A stretch of 64,000 nt of DNA from Siphonodentalium dalli. Taxonomy: Eukaryota; Mollusca; Scaphopoda; Gadilida; Siphonodentaliidae. The notes below the pieces were generated by a model. The model was not told where the DNA came from. It worked only from the letters and a program-made list of their open reading frames with translations, and made no database searches. Both the position numbers and the translations under genes were made by a program. Of the stretch, positions 47,728-59,181 are shown in pieces. How positions within the stretch are numbered: the first letter of the stretch is position 1; every line of letters starts with the position of its first letter. The stretch is from contig CP136069.1 of the NCBI GenBank assembly GCA_032622095.1, positions 129,251,123 through 129,315,122 of the forward strand, given 5' to 3'.

Positions 47728-48622
47728 TTAATGATGGATTATCTCTTCCTATAACAAGTTTTATATAGCATCCTGTGTATAAAATAATAGATATGAGTCA
47801 AACACCCCTGTCGGGAAATGCTTTTATTAATTAATATTGATTTTATTTCAAATTTTCTGGTAAAAAAATAAGATAAATTTTTGACATATTTAGGCTCGCA
47901 GAGTGTAGCAAGCGAGGCAAACATCTCTATCTAAGATTGCCTGAACGTCTTATCACTGTATATTCTAAAAATAGTAATGAATATATGTTCCGTTTGATTA
48001 TCGCATTACATAAGAAAATATTAAAGGTACTCAATCTGATCAGAGGGTCCCCATCTCAACAGATTCCAACAACAACAATCCGATCAGAGGGTCCTATATT
48101 ACTATTTCTTTGGCTTTGGGGGTAAAAAATATTTGATTCGAGTCGAGGAACCCATCAAACAAAGCTCAGATTCATTAGATATTGATTTTTGAAATTATTT
48201 CCTCGAGATGAGTACTAATAATTGCCGTCAATTTCGTAACCTGCTCGAGATGTGTACACCAAAACACTATTCAAACAGACAAGGATGGATAACTCTAAAA
48301 TCAAGTGGTAATAATAACGCAATTTTGACTGTGTTCTGGGCCAGAAAGTATTCCCGATAATGAAAAATAATAGATTTCTAAAATCGATATCTAACAAATC
48401 TGAGCTTTGATGGGTGACTTCCTCGACTCGAATCAAATATTTTTGACCCCTGAAGCCATTGAAATAGTAATTGAGAGGAGTTTTATCGGATTGAGCACCT
48501 TTAATATAAAATCAATATAAATTTATAGAAGCGTTTCCAGAGAGGTGTCTTCAACTCATATTTATTATTTTATACCTCGGAACTATATAAAACGTGTTTT
48601 GGAAGAGATAATTCATCTTTAA
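47728..48622. mobile_element. TTAA-type MITE family D, with a family A copy nested inside
   Basis: Left TTAA then tgatggattatctcttccta; right ggaagagataattcatcttt ending TTAA. Arms of about 120 bp pair across the element and contain ggtataaaataata.atatga and gtttccagagagg / cctgtcgggaaatgc type blocks. The 484-bp family A element at 48,021-48,504 interrupts it; without it the element is about 411 bp. Confidence 0.75.
48021..48504. mobile_element. TTAA-type MITE family A (484 bp), nested
   Basis: TTAA-aggtactcaatctgatcag at the left and cggattgagcacctttaa at the right. Includes an internal second head (aatccgatcagagggtcc at about 48,077). Inserted into family D. Confidence 0.8.
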
Positions 48623-48833
48623 AAGATCACAGTTCTCCATCCTCATGATTTAAAACACGACAGCAATACCTGTTCCAGTGGTATTCATGTAATTCTATGA
48701 TTTTTCAACATTCTATCAGATTCTATCGACATTTTTTTTTTGCCACTTAATGACTAAATTTTTGTGCCAATATTCTAGATATGTGGATTAAAGATTTGGG
48801 TTCCCACAATTTCCCAATGTTGATTTTGGCCCC

Positions 48834-49183
48834 TTAAAGGTACTCAATCCAATTCAATGGTCCCCATATCATTAGATTCCAACAACAAGATTTTTCGAAA
48901 TGCCGCTTCAATTCTCAGAATCGATTAATTGCCCAAAAATGCTAACCAGTCAACTTTATTATAAAATTGCTCAAAAACCTATTATTTATCAATCTTTTGT
49001 TCAACAAAATATGGCCCGATTGTCAAATATCTAATACACAAAGCCACTTGATTTTAGAGTTATCCAGTTCATCGACTTGAATCAAATATTTTTACCCCTG
49101 AAGCTAAAGAAATAGTAATTTGGGAGTGTTGTTGTTGGAATCTGTTGATATGGGGACCACTGAATTGGATTTAGTACCTTTAA
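48834..49183. mobile_element. TTAA-type MITE family A (350 bp)
   Basis: Clear full copy: TTAA-aggtactcaatccaattca ... tgaattggatttagtacctt-TAA with TTAA at both edges (48,834-48,837 and 49,180-49,183). The inner arms carry ccccatatc / gatatgggg and aacaacaa / ttgttgttgg. Confidence 0.85.
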
Positions 49184-49295
49184 CCATTGCCAATTTGTAA
49201 ATGCAAACAATCACGCCTACTAAAAAGGCCTACTAATAATCAACACATGTTCTTTTAATCAACAAACAAATCTGAAATGCATGATCACTACCATC

Positions 49296-49545
49296 AAGTT
49301 CAAGTTCAAAGTTAAAAAGCTTTATTTATAAAGTCAGGCATTTTAAATCACATACATGAGCATTGAGCTCCTAACTGACTTGTAAAATAATGAATATGTA
49401 CATAAACAGTAACGTGAATAAAACACAACCTATCTGAAAAATAAATTATATGTATATTAGCTAAAAGATTGTAAAAGACGAATAAAATCTCTGAGGACAG
49501 GTAGCCCTGGCCCCTGACTCGACCATCTTATGGTCTGTACTATAG
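49296..49545 (-). mobile_element. Possible LINE 3' end fragment
   Basis: On the minus strand a stretch from a gagtcaggggccagggctac phrase through AT-rich sequence ends in aataaagctttttaact followed by tandem gaactt units. This looks like the tail of a CR1-like LINE, which often ends in short repeats instead of poly-A. No coding part is left. Confidence 0.35.
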
Positions 49546-49589
49546 TTGACTGATACACTTACAGAAAAACTAAGCTCGACCATCAAAAC

Positions 49590-49774
49590 TGCCAAGAATT
49601 TTTTTTATTCCAGGACTTTTTTGGCAAATATGATACCATAATTGGTATTGTTGTGAGTATTTATTGGTCATAAACTAATTTGGATAACTAAATCGGCTTA
49701 TGATGAAATTCCGTTGTTGTTGTTGTTGTAACTGGATGATACGGGGACCATCGAATCAGATTATGTAAATTTAA
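49590..49774. mobile_element. TTAA-type MITE family A, right half
   Basis: Matches 46,305-46,470 (ggcaaatatgatacc, gagtatttattggt, ataactaaatcggctt, gttgttgtaactggat) and ends ttatgtaaatttaa. Confidence 0.6.
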
Positions 49775-50060
49775 TGTTTGATCAACTGATCGAAACTAAA
49801 AACTATACCGGTAAGGGGTGTGTTATCATAAACCTGCATATAAAATATGAACGCAATCCAATAAAAAAATACTCAGATTATGTCTATGCATGGATGGAAA
49901 GTGTTAGTTTTTCTAAACCGATCAACTGATCGATAACAAACATTATAGAGGTGAGGGGTGTGTCATAGACCTGCATATACATTATGAACACGATCCAATA
50001 AAAAAATGATTGAGTTAACGCTTGAATAGCATGCGTCTATGGATATACGGATGGAAGGAC
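49775..50060. repeat. Two-copy ~138-bp tandem repeat
   Basis: gatcaactgatcga followed by aaggggtgtgt...acctgcatata and atccaataaaaaaat occurs at about 49,781 and 49,919. Confidence 0.75.
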
Positions 50061-50220
50061 AGACTAGTTGATCCAGAAGTCAGCATTGTGTACTGGTCAT
50101 ATATGGTATGGGTACACATAAAAATGAAATATAAAACAGGTATACATATAGTGTAATGCTCATGAATACTTTACTTCACATGTAGAGTTTACACCATAGT
50201 GTAGCAAACAAACATACCCG

Positions 50221-50883
50221 CAGTGTTCACGCTGGGCCCAAAAATATTTTGGCCAATTTTTTTGTTTTCCAAATTAAAAAAACATTTGGCCAAATTAAAT
50301 CCTCATTTTCTGGTTTCACAATTAATTAATATTTTTTGTTTTATTTAACATCTAACACTCTATATAATTATATCCATACCGTTCCTAGTCTTCTTTAATC
50401 CCACCATTGTTACTTGACAATATACCACTATATACCCATCATCTACAATTCTTCCTTTTGACAGACAAAGGATTCATTAATGTTAATCCTCGTTACTGTT
50501 TTATTGCATTTTGTTGGCCCATTGTTTGATAGTGCACTGCCATGAGTATCTTTTGTTACCCATTAAGCTGTATTACCTAATCAATTAGCAGATGATCATA
50601 TTATAAATCTGATTCTCATGTCGCTCCCATTACAAAATCAATTTGGGTTTTCAAATTAGATTTCCTATTTTATAGTAACAAAAACTTGGGCCAAATGATA
50701 TTTTTGTGACCATTTAACCCTTTCAGTGCCAAGTCCGATTTTTGTATCAACCCATATTTCCTTGATCATTTTTCAAATTTATTGATTATAATAATGTGAT
50801 ACATTGATGGAAAGAGCTCTAAGAGGCACTGAAAGGGTTAAACAAAAAATTGGTCAATGTGGTCTATGACAGCATGAACCCTG
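50221..50883. mobile_element. hAT-type MITE (663 bp) with 8-bp target duplication and a nested MITE
   Basis: Starts cagtgttcacgctg and ends cagcatgaaccctg (inverted with mismatches). The octamer catacccg is duplicated (50,213-50,220 and 50,884-50,891). Subterminal aaaatattttggccaatttt and its counterpart aaattggtcaatgt also pair. A TTAA element sits inside at 50,714-50,841. Confidence 0.85.
50714..50841. mobile_element. TTAA-type MITE family C (128 bp)
   Basis: TTAAccctttcagtgcc ... ggcactgaaagggTTAA: 17-bp perfect inverted ends that include the TTAA, inserted in the hAT-type MITE. Confidence 0.85.
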
Positions 50884-51234
50884 CATACCCGGTAATGAAA
50901 GCTGTGTCAGGTTGTGTGATATTAGACTAGGTTGAAATAGATAATCTGTACTTCAGCTTTGCAGAACGGGAATGTGATGGTTTCCACTAAGTAATTTCAA
51001 GGCTCAACATATATAGTTTCAACAATTTAACTAGAACAAGCTTTGTATTCTCAAAAAAAGAACATTAAATATTAGTGAATGATAAGTACTTGTGTAAGTG
51101 ATACAAACTAAAAGCACAATAAGATCAACATAATAACATTATTCATATAAATAACAGTAAGTGGTCATCAGGGCGAAGAAACTACGTCACAACTCACGTC
51201 TCTAACCAAAAGTAGTTTTGATTTTAATTTTGTT

Positions 51235-51490
51235 TTAACCCTTTACCCAACAGAACGGCCCTGTGCCAATGCATTCTCTTATATATGCGAGTCGACCATA
51301 GGTCGCCTCGCATATATAAGAGAATGCATTGGCTTAACACATTAAAAATTATAAAATTGTTAAAGAGTGTAAGAAAAAAGTGTTAAAAAAAGATTTTTTT
51401 TAGGCCAATGCATTCTCTTATATATGCGAGGCGACCTATGGTCGACTCGCATATATAAGAGAATGCATTGGCACAGGGCATAACTGTAAA
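51235..51490. mobile_element. TTAA-type twin-hairpin MITE family B, truncated on the right
   Basis: TTAAccctttacccaacag, then two long hairpins (about 51,266-51,333 and 51,402-51,474). Each has ccaatgcattctcttatat and atgcgag arms around a gtcgac...aggtcgc centre. The sequence after gggcataactgt is replaced by a family A fragment. Confidence 0.85.
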
Positions 51491-51744
51491 ATCAAGTGGT
51501 TATTATTGTTAATAGTAAGCACTTGATTTTAGAGTTATCCATCTTACACCCGCAATTTGTCCGTTTTGATCACGTGTTCTGCCAACTTGTGGGCAACATA
51601 TCTGAAAATTAATAGATTTCAAAAATCGATATCTAATCACTGAGCTTTGATGGGTGGGTTCCTCGACTTGAATCAAATATTTTTTACCCCCAAAGCCAAA
51701 GAAATAGTAATATAGGACCCTGTGATCGGATTGAGTACCTTTAA
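51490..51744. mobile_element. TTAA-type MITE family A, right part
   Basis: cacttgattttagagttatc ... cctcgacttgaatcaaatat ... cggattgagtacctttaa. A short inverted aaatcaagtg / cacttgattt pair marks the join with the twin-hairpin element. Confidence 0.65.
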
Positions 51745-52005
51745 TCCAGTTTATTTGGATGGGGGTATCATTATCGAGCTCATCCACTGCATGAGTTCTA
51801 GATAGCAGCTAACCGGATATCTGAAGCAAGACAGTTTAGACATTACATTAGTGACGTAGGTTCCTGGCTCTTAGTCATGGTATATAGAGGATCTGTAATG
51901 AGTCGCAATTCTATACAAAATTTATTAACCGAGTGCAATCAAGTCAATTCGAGCCAAGCTTTAGCGAGGCTCAAATTGAATTGAGTGGACCAGGTTAATA
52001 TTATT
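51745..52005. other. No gene recognised
   Basis: Ordinary AT-rich sequence, with a local pairing caattcgagcc...gctcaaattgaattga near 51,935-51,985. Confidence 0.35.
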
Positions 52006-52009
52006 TGTA

Positions 52010-52152
52010 CAATAATGCCCTAAATAATCGACTCTTTAACCATAGAGGAAGAGCTTTCCGATGAATGGCAACAAGCCATATTTCCGACTAAATCCTGAAA
52101 AGTTACCCATAATTCTGCTGTGGTTAAGGAGTCGATTAATTAGGGTATTACT
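52010..52152. mobile_element. Mariner-like MITE (143 bp), TA flanks
   Basis: Termini caataatgccctaaataatc and gattaattagggtattactg pair, extended by cgactctttaacca / tggttaaggagtcg. TA stands on both sides. The left half recurs at 54,086. Confidence 0.75.
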
Positions 52153-52159
52153 GTATATA

Positions 52160-52653
52160 ATTGCTATGAACTGGAGATCCTTTTTATCACATTATCACAT
52201 TTTAGCAACAAAACAAACTATAACATAATAAACAATCTATTTCTAGAAGTATATTATCTCAAAATCAGAGACATCGTTGTCCGCTACTTAAAGTGTCCCA
52301 CAGGTGCAGAACACTTTTTTTCTGATCCACCCTTACTGGCCCATAGAAAAAATCCCAACTTGAAGGATATTCTAGTCAGAGCAAGGATCCCTAACCAATC
52401 ACAGGTTTGTGGGACCTTCATAAAAGGACACCACAGTAGCTGACCACTTCCGTATAACAAAACACCCAGTCAACTTAAAATACCAAGTTATATATGTCCT
52501 GAAAACTGACCCAGAGACATATTCCTCAAAAATGAAGAGGAAATCAGCGGATATCAACTGGATGTACCGACTAAGAACGCTCCAACCATTCTGGATGAAT
52601 AAGAAATTGGAGTTGTAACTCTTCTTTGTGCATTTGCACTTGTTAATTATTCT
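52160..52653. other. No gene recognised
   Basis: AT-rich sequence; no repeat or frame that could be supported. Confidence 0.35.
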
Positions 52654-53053
52654 TTAACCCTTTACCCAACAAACCGGCCAAAACCGGCCAAATAAAGCTT
52701 CAACAGCCGAAAATATCTTCGGTCTGTCTCAATAGAACCATACAAATATGGATATCATTGGAACCGGCTCCTTGACCACATTGTGATAGTTACAGATATG
52801 CCCTGTGCCAATGCATTCTCTTATATGTGCGAGTCGACCATAGGTCGCCTCGCATATATAAGAGAATGCATTGGCCTAAAAAAAATCTTTTTTTAACACT
52901 TTTTACCATTTTTTCTTACATTCTTTAACAATTTTATAATTTTTAATGTGTTAAACCAATGCATTCTCTTATATATGCGAGGCGACCTATGGTCGACTCG
53001 CATATATAAGAGAATGCATTGGCACAGGGCCCTTCTGTTGGGTAAAGGGTTAA
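52654..53053. mobile_element. TTAA-type twin-hairpin MITE family B, complete (400 bp)
   Basis: TTAAccctttacccaacaaa ... tgttgggtaaagggTTAA. It has two long hairpins (about 52,807-52,874 and 52,956-53,024) separated by an A/T-rich spacer, and a single-copy flank with ggccaaaaccggccaaat and tggatatcattggaaccggc. Same length as and opposite orientation to 54,669-55,068. Confidence 0.9.
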
Positions 53054-53390
53054 CAAAACAAACTATATCGAAATAGCTGTGGTTAATAAAATTAATATTG
53101 ATTTCCTTATCACAACCAAAAAGGAAGTAAAGACACCTTCAAGAACAAATATAGTTCCATTATAAATGTGTCTTGTCATGTTGACAACATTGTTAAACCA
53201 CCCTTATCACCCATGTTTATCTTACAGTCAACACTAAATAACCCAACACGATTTGAATATCATAATTATATTCCAATTAACAAAATAATAACATTGATCA
53301 ATATCATTGTGCCAAGCTCTTACATCACTGTGCGTGGTGATAATACATGTGTGTCTTACTAAAAATATGAGGCCGGTTTAGGGGCTAATT
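53054..53390. other. No gene recognised
   Basis: AT-rich sequence; the 64-codon plus frame from 53,168 has no recognisable motif. Confidence 0.35.
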
Positions 53391-53394
53391 ATAT

Positions 53395-53530
53395 GATAAA
53401 GTGCTATTATCTCTTCATAGCAAGTTTTATATACATGTTAATTCCAGCCTTCCAGTGTATAAAATTAAAATATGAATCAATGACACCACTCTGGAACAGC
53501 TACTATCAATTGTATTTAGAATTTGTTCTC
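53395..53530 (+). mobile_element. TTAA-type MITE family D, degraded left arm
   Basis: ttatctcttcatagcaagtt, then gtgtataaaattaaaatatg and ctggaacagctactatcaat; no TTAA and no right arm. Confidence 0.45.
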
Positions 53531-53886
53531 ATTCATTAATTAAACCCTCTTCTCTTCATTTCCTATAGGATATGGCCATTGGTTTCTGAAATGCTAATGT
53601 ATTTAAATAGGATAATTTCATTAGGGCAGAACAGAATGTTGAGTATAGGAATTTTATCACAGCAAAATGCAACGTCGCAGCAATATAGAGTTCCCAAAAT
53701 TTTTAAGGATATTTCAATCTCAAAATGCATTTTCAGGTCGATATTTTCCACAGATATGTAATTATAAGTAAAAACACACATCATGCCGAATCACAAACTG
53801 TTTATCAATCACTTCATGATTTATGAATTTTGATTAGGCATGATGCCTTTAACTGTTTAATTACATAAGGAAACAGAGATTATTCG

Positions 53887-54455
53887 TTAAAGATGGATTA
53901 TCTCTTCATATAACAATTTTGAAATAGTGGGTATAAAATAATAAATATGAATTGAATACCCCTGTCCGGAAATGCTTCTATCAATTAATATTGATTTTAT
54001 TTTGAATATTTTATTATAAAATGAGATGATTAAAAGGGACAATTAATTGTCTATTTTTAGAACAGACCATTCAGGCAATATCATACAGTAATGCCCTAAT
54101 TAATCGACTCCATAACCACAGCAGAATTATGGGTAACTTTTCAGGATTTAGTCGGAAATATGGCTTGTTGCCATTCATCAAATTTTTTCTTTACTCCCTA
54201 GATAGTCCATAGTTATAAGCGATAATGAGTCTAAACGTTTATTTGTGACAAAATTACACAATAAAATTTCTGGTCTCTGTTAACAGTAACACTATTGTTC
54301 GTTAGCTAAACAATCAATATTAATCGATAGAAACGGTTCCTGGACAGGGGTCTTCACTTTATATCTAATATTTTATACCCCAGTAAAACTTGTTATAGGA
54401 AGAGATAGCTGCATTTATATTGCATTCTAACAATACAGATACAGACCATCTTTAA
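53887..54455. mobile_element. TTAA-type MITE family D (569 bp)
   Basis: TTAAagatggattatctcttc at the left, ggaagagatagctgcattt and accatctTTAA at the right. The arms contain ccctgtccggaaatgcttct / cggttcctggacagggg. A half mariner-like MITE lies inside (54,086-54,182). Confidence 0.7.
54086..54182 (+). mobile_element. Mariner-like MITE, left part only
   Basis: cagtaatgccctaattaatc gactcc and the interior agaattatgggtaacttttc match the complement of 52,055-52,152; preceded by TA. The right end is missing. Confidence 0.6.
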
Positions 54456-54668
54456 ATAACTGTCTTCTATCTGGACAGTAACAGGCTATTTTTAGAGGAG
54501 GCGAAACATTCGGAACAGAGCAAGAGGGAGAACTCCATCTTGTTAGTCCCCTCCATCAAGGATAATTTTGCCTGGCTGCATCAGAAATAAACCACTTTAT
54601 TATGCATTTATAGACAAATTATATACTCAATCTTCAGTTTATTTCTATGTTTTAGAGATAACCTATCT

Positions 54669-55068
54669 TTAACCCTTTACCCAACAGAACGGCCCTGTGC
54701 CAATGCATTCTCTTATATATGCGAGTCGACCATAGGTCGCCTCGCATATATAAGAGAATGCATTGGCTTAACACATTAAAAATTATAAAATTGTTAAAGA
54801 ATGTAAGAAAAAATGGTAAAAAGTGTTAAAATAAGATTTTTTTTAGGCCAATGCATTCTCTTATATATGCGAGGCGACCTATGGTCGACTCGCATATATA
54901 AGAGAATGCATTGGCACAGGGCATAACTGTAACTATCACAATGTGGTCAAGGAGCCGGTTCCAATGATATCCATATTTGTATGGTTCTATTGAGACAGAC
55001 CGAAGATATTTTAGGCTGTTGATGCTTTATTTGGCCGGTTTTGGCCGGTTTGTTGGGTAAAGGGTTAA
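54669..55068. mobile_element. TTAA-type twin-hairpin MITE family B, complete (400 bp), inverted
   Basis: Same 400-bp element as 52,654-53,053 in the other orientation, with TTAA at both edges and both hairpins intact (about 54,698-54,766 and 54,846-54,916). Confidence 0.9.
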
Positions 55069-55484
55069 TAAGCTGTTTGCTTCATCAATTATACATATCA
55101 GCAAAGCTGAAACGGTCACTCTCACCAAAAAAAAAGTGCTGAAGGGTACACAGGTTTTGAAATGTGCTGAAGGCTACACAGGTTTTGAAATCTCGTTCTA
55201 ATTGATGTTTAGTTTTCATGTCTGCTATGCTTTCTGTTAGAGAATAATTGTTTAGGTTTCAATGAAAATTAAAATGAACTGAAAACCAACTGCTGATGGT
55301 CGCCAGACTTTCAGGAACACAGCTGAAGTACCTAAGTCACTGCCGATCTCCATCTCTGTGTACCCTTCAGCACATTTTCAAAACCTGTGTACCCTTCAGC
55401 ACTCTTTTTTTTCATGAGAGTGACCCCTTCAGCATCAGTAAATGAATGTAATCACAAAATACATACAAACTATATACATATATA
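55069..55484. other. Small inverted pair, otherwise plain
   Basis: gtgctgaagggtacacaggt and ttttgaaa (about 55,137) pair with ttttcaaaacctgtgtaccc and ttcagcac (about 55,373), a loop of about 200 bases; ctctcac / agagtga-type ends at 55,118 and 55,427 suggest a MITE of about 320 bp. Confidence 0.5.
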
Positions 55485-55860
55485 AAATTAAAATGTCCAT
55501 GACACTGTAGCCCAATTTAGAGGGGTGATATGACATACATTACATCCATCGAGAGCTCACCCCGAAGATTGATATCATGTTTGGTGATGATCGGATGAGG
55601 GATGTGGCCTGTTGGGCATGCCAAAGGATTTAATCATACAAAGATTAAATTCCAAGATGGTTGCCGGCGGCCATGTTTTTCATCAAAAATCATTCAAATT
55701 CAATATCTCCCATCTATAGGTGATCCCAAACATGCCTGTAAAGTTTCAAAACATTTTGCCAATTATTGTGGGCTGCAGGGTGTGCCGATGTATTCAAATT
55801 TTAAATCCAAGATGGCGGCTAGTGGTCATGTTATTTAACAAAATTCAGAAAAAATTGTAA
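55485..55860 (+). repeat. Degraded ccaagatggc repeat
   Basis: atgacactgtagcccaattt, caagatggttgccggcggcc and tccaagatggcggctagtgg mark an old, shortened member of the family at 43,893 and 56,628. Confidence 0.7.
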
Positions 55861-56274
55861 GCTCCCATCTACTAGGGAGAATCCATTTAAGCTAACAATC
55901 AGCATTAAACATAGTAATCACTGTTGACTATCACTATGCTATTCTTGAAATCTTTCCATGAATAATGACATTTGCTGGACATAAAGTCCAAAAAAAATTT
56001 TCTGATTGGGTTTCACAGATTGACTACCAGAATAATTGTTACAAGAGATAAAAATAGTAACGGCGAGAACCAGTCTAACAACACTGAATGAAATAGTTCC
56101 GTCGACAGATTGCACTAGTGCGATTCTGAGAATTATCACACGCCTGGAAACTCGTGCGATCATGCGAATTACGTTGATAGATATGTAATAAACAATAATC
56201 TGAAGTTTCAAATATCTACGATCAAAACTGTAGGAGGAGTTGATTACACCATGAAGGTACCCTCATACAGAAAA

Positions 56275-56612
56275 TTATAAAAAATGTTTTTCAAAGTCGA
56301 AAGGCCCATAACTCTGGGAAAAATCATTGGATCAAACTCAAATTCGAACTTGACCTGTATTTTTATATGAACAACACACAAAAAAATAGAATTTCCAATT
56401 AAACAATCCAAACTTGAGTTATCATCCGGAAACCAAAGAAAAACATGTTTTTCAAAGTCGAAAAGCCCATAACTCTAGGAAAAATCATCGGATCAAACTC
56501 AAATTCGAAGTCAACCTGCATCTTGATATGACTGATCCACATAAAAACGGCATGTGCAATTTAAGGATCCAAACTTGAGATATCATCCGGAAACCGAAAA
56601 AGTGATAATGTT
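56275..56612 (+). repeat. Two-copy ~164-bp tandem repeat
   Basis: tgtttttcaaagtcgaaa, cccataactct.ggaaaaatc and ggatcaaactcaaattcgaa recur at about 56,285 and 56,449. A third related phrase follows the ccaagatggc block at 57,935-58,075. The 90-codon minus frame at 55,939-56,211 just upstream is not recognised. Confidence 0.8.
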
Positions 56613-56627
56613 GTGAGTAAAAAAAAA

Positions 56628-57933
56628 GTTGAAATGAAAGTGTGAATGACACTGTAGCTCAACTTGGAAAGGGAATAATTTCATGTGTTACAGACAATGG
56701 AGTGATTAGGAATGTGGAAAGTTGAAAGGCCTAGTTATGCAAAGAGTAAAATCCAAGCTGGCTGCTGACAGCCATGTTTTTTTACCGAATGACCCCAAAA
56801 AGTCTCGATCCCATCTACATGTCATTGTTAACATACATCACAAATTTCATGAAGATCCGACAAAAGATACGACCTGTGTCAAAGGATTTAGTCATGTAAA
56901 GAGTAAAATCCAAGATGGCTGCTGGCGGCCATGTTTTTTGGCCGAATGACCCCAAAATGACCTGTTCCCATCTACATGTCATTGTTAACATCCATGACAA
57001 ATTTCATAATGATCGGAACAAAGATACGACTTGTAGCCCATGCCAAAGGATTTAGTCATGCAAAGAGTAAAATCCAAGATGGCTGCTGGCGGCCATGTTT
57101 TTTGGCCGAACGACCCCAAAATGACTCGTTCCCATCTACATGTCAATATTAACATCCATGACAAATTTCATGATGATCAGACGAACGGTACGACCTTAGC
57201 CTGTGCTAATAGATTGAATGTTTAAATTATCCAAGATGGCCACGTTTTTTTGCCAAATGACCCCAAAATGACTTGTTTCCCATCTACTTGTCAATGTCAA
57301 CAGCCATGACAAATCTCATAATGATCTGACCAAATGTACGACCTGTAGCCTGTGCCAAAGGATTTAGTCATGCAAAGAGTAAAATCCAAGATGGCTGCTG
57401 GCAGCCCTATTTTTTGGCCGAATGACCCCAAAACAACTCGTTCCCATCTACATGTCATTGTTAACATCCACGATAAATTTCATAAAGATCCGACCAAAGC
57501 TATGACCTGTAGCCCGTGCCAAAGGATTTAGTCATGCAAAGAGTAATATCCAAGATGGCTGCTGGTGGCCATGTTTTTTGGCCGAACGACCCCAAAATGA
57601 CTCGTTCCCATCTACATGTCAATATTAACATCCATGACAAATTTCATGATGATCAGACGACCAGTACGACCTGTCGCCCGTGCTAATGGATTGAATTTTG
57701 AAATCAAAGATGGCCACTGGTGGCCATGTTTTTTTGCCAAATGACCCCAAAATGACTCGTTCCCATCTCCATGTCAATGTCAACAGCCATGACAAATTTC
57801 ATAATGATCCAACCAAAGGTACGACCTGTAGCCTGTGCTAAAGGAAATTGTTGACGAATCACGCACACACGGACGACGGACGACAAAGCCATGGCAATAG
57901 CTCAAACTTTACAATGTAAAGTTGAGCTAAAAA
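56628..57933 (+). repeat. ccaagatggc repeat block 2
   Basis: About seven units of roughly 160 bases between gttgaaatgaaagtgtgaat and the terminal palindrome acaatgtaaagttgagctaa. Same start and end as block 1 (43,893), which has fewer units, so unit number varies between copies. All short frames here are readings through the repeat. Confidence 0.85.
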
Positions 57934-58087
57934 GGGAAATAACTCTATAAAAGAACATCAGATCAAACCCAGAATTGCAGAGCACCTGTGTTCTTTGTTG
58001 AGACACCTACATACCAAGTTTCAATCAAATCGGATGATCATTACTGGAGTTATAACTCTGGACAGACGGCCATAAACAGAAAGAATA

Positions 58088-58304
58088 TTAAAACATAGAC
58101 AGATTTTGTTCTTATACCAATCATAAATATCGCGCAAGTAGAATGTTAATGTCAGGTTTGTATGCTTTGTTATGTAGACAAAAGCCAAGAATGTTACAGA
58201 ACCTGGCTTTTGTTTACATAACACAGCATACAGACTTGACAATAAACATACTATTTATGTGATATTTATATCTGGTATAAGAACAAAAGATGTCTACATT
58301 TTAA
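58088..58304. mobile_element. TTAA-flanked foldback MITE (217 bp)
   Basis: Two ~105-bp arms (aacatagacagattttgttc ... and its near complement ending gatgtctacatt) meet almost without a loop. TTAA stands at both ends (58,088-58,091; 58,301-58,304). Confidence 0.8.
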
Positions 58305-58326
58305 TATTATTTCTGTTTTTTGGCAG

Positions 58327-58409
58327 TTTTAACTGGTGTGACTATTTTACCAGCAATACCCATTGCGAAGGCCATCCATGCCTTTAAGCAGTCACAAACT
58401 TTGTTATAA
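58327..58409 (+). CDS. Weak candidate terminal exon, unrecognised
   Basis: A good acceptor (ctgttttttggcag) precedes an open frame of 26 residues (LTGVTILPAIPIAKAIHAF then KQSQTLL) and a stop. The upstream neighbour is a MITE and no matching donor exon was identified, so it may be chance. Confidence 0.15.
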
Positions 58410-59180
58410 TTAATGAAAACTGTCCAATTTCAGGCTGTAGTATGCAGCAAAAAATTTATTAAAACAATAACAACAAAGAACCGTTAGCAATGCCACATAG
58501 TCAGAGTTGACATTTTTGCTGAAAGAAATCAATCAGCTTTAATTAATTACGATTAACGTTGTGTCATGAGAGAGAACCCTTTAGTGATTGGAGCTTCCTG
58601 AAATTTTGCGAAAACTCTGTGCCAATGCATTCTCTTATATATGCAAGTCTCCCATTGAATATGATGTCAATGTGTGCTCAGATGTTGACGTTATGGCCAT
58701 TATCCAGTGGAAAAATATAACGGGAATATCACTAAAACCATAATAAACTGACTCAGTTGAAAGGCTATTATCACTCACAATCGTGGAACATCACACACTG
58801 TTTGAAACTTTGAGATACGGTTGTTCCGAAACACCAAACTAGGAGTTCTGATTATGAATAATGGTCGACTGCTGGTATGCTGAATTAGGTCTGTAGTCAG
58901 TATGGACGTATAGGACACAGCGTGACATTTTATGTTCGTACTCAGTTCTGACGTATAGCAGCCAAGAGGTTAATATTTACCTTGACCTTGTAAGCCAGTG
59001 AATTCCCTGCAGGAGACTCACATATATTAGAGAATGCACTGGCACAGGATTTTTTTGAGGCACTCATCTTCCATGGTTATCAACAGGGACTTAGAATATG
59101 TCAGTTGAATAAGAAAAACGGGGCTTTGGAGTGCACAGTGGTTGTGAAAAAGTCAAACTCACTCACTTTGTGATTTCGGA
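58410..59180. other. Degraded twin-hairpin relatives, no gene
   Basis: tgtgccaatgcattctctta at 58,618 and gagaatgcactggcacagga at 59,028 are isolated arms resembling family B hairpins, possibly the two ends of one decayed element of about 430 bp. Confidence 0.5.
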
Positions 59181-59181
59181 T

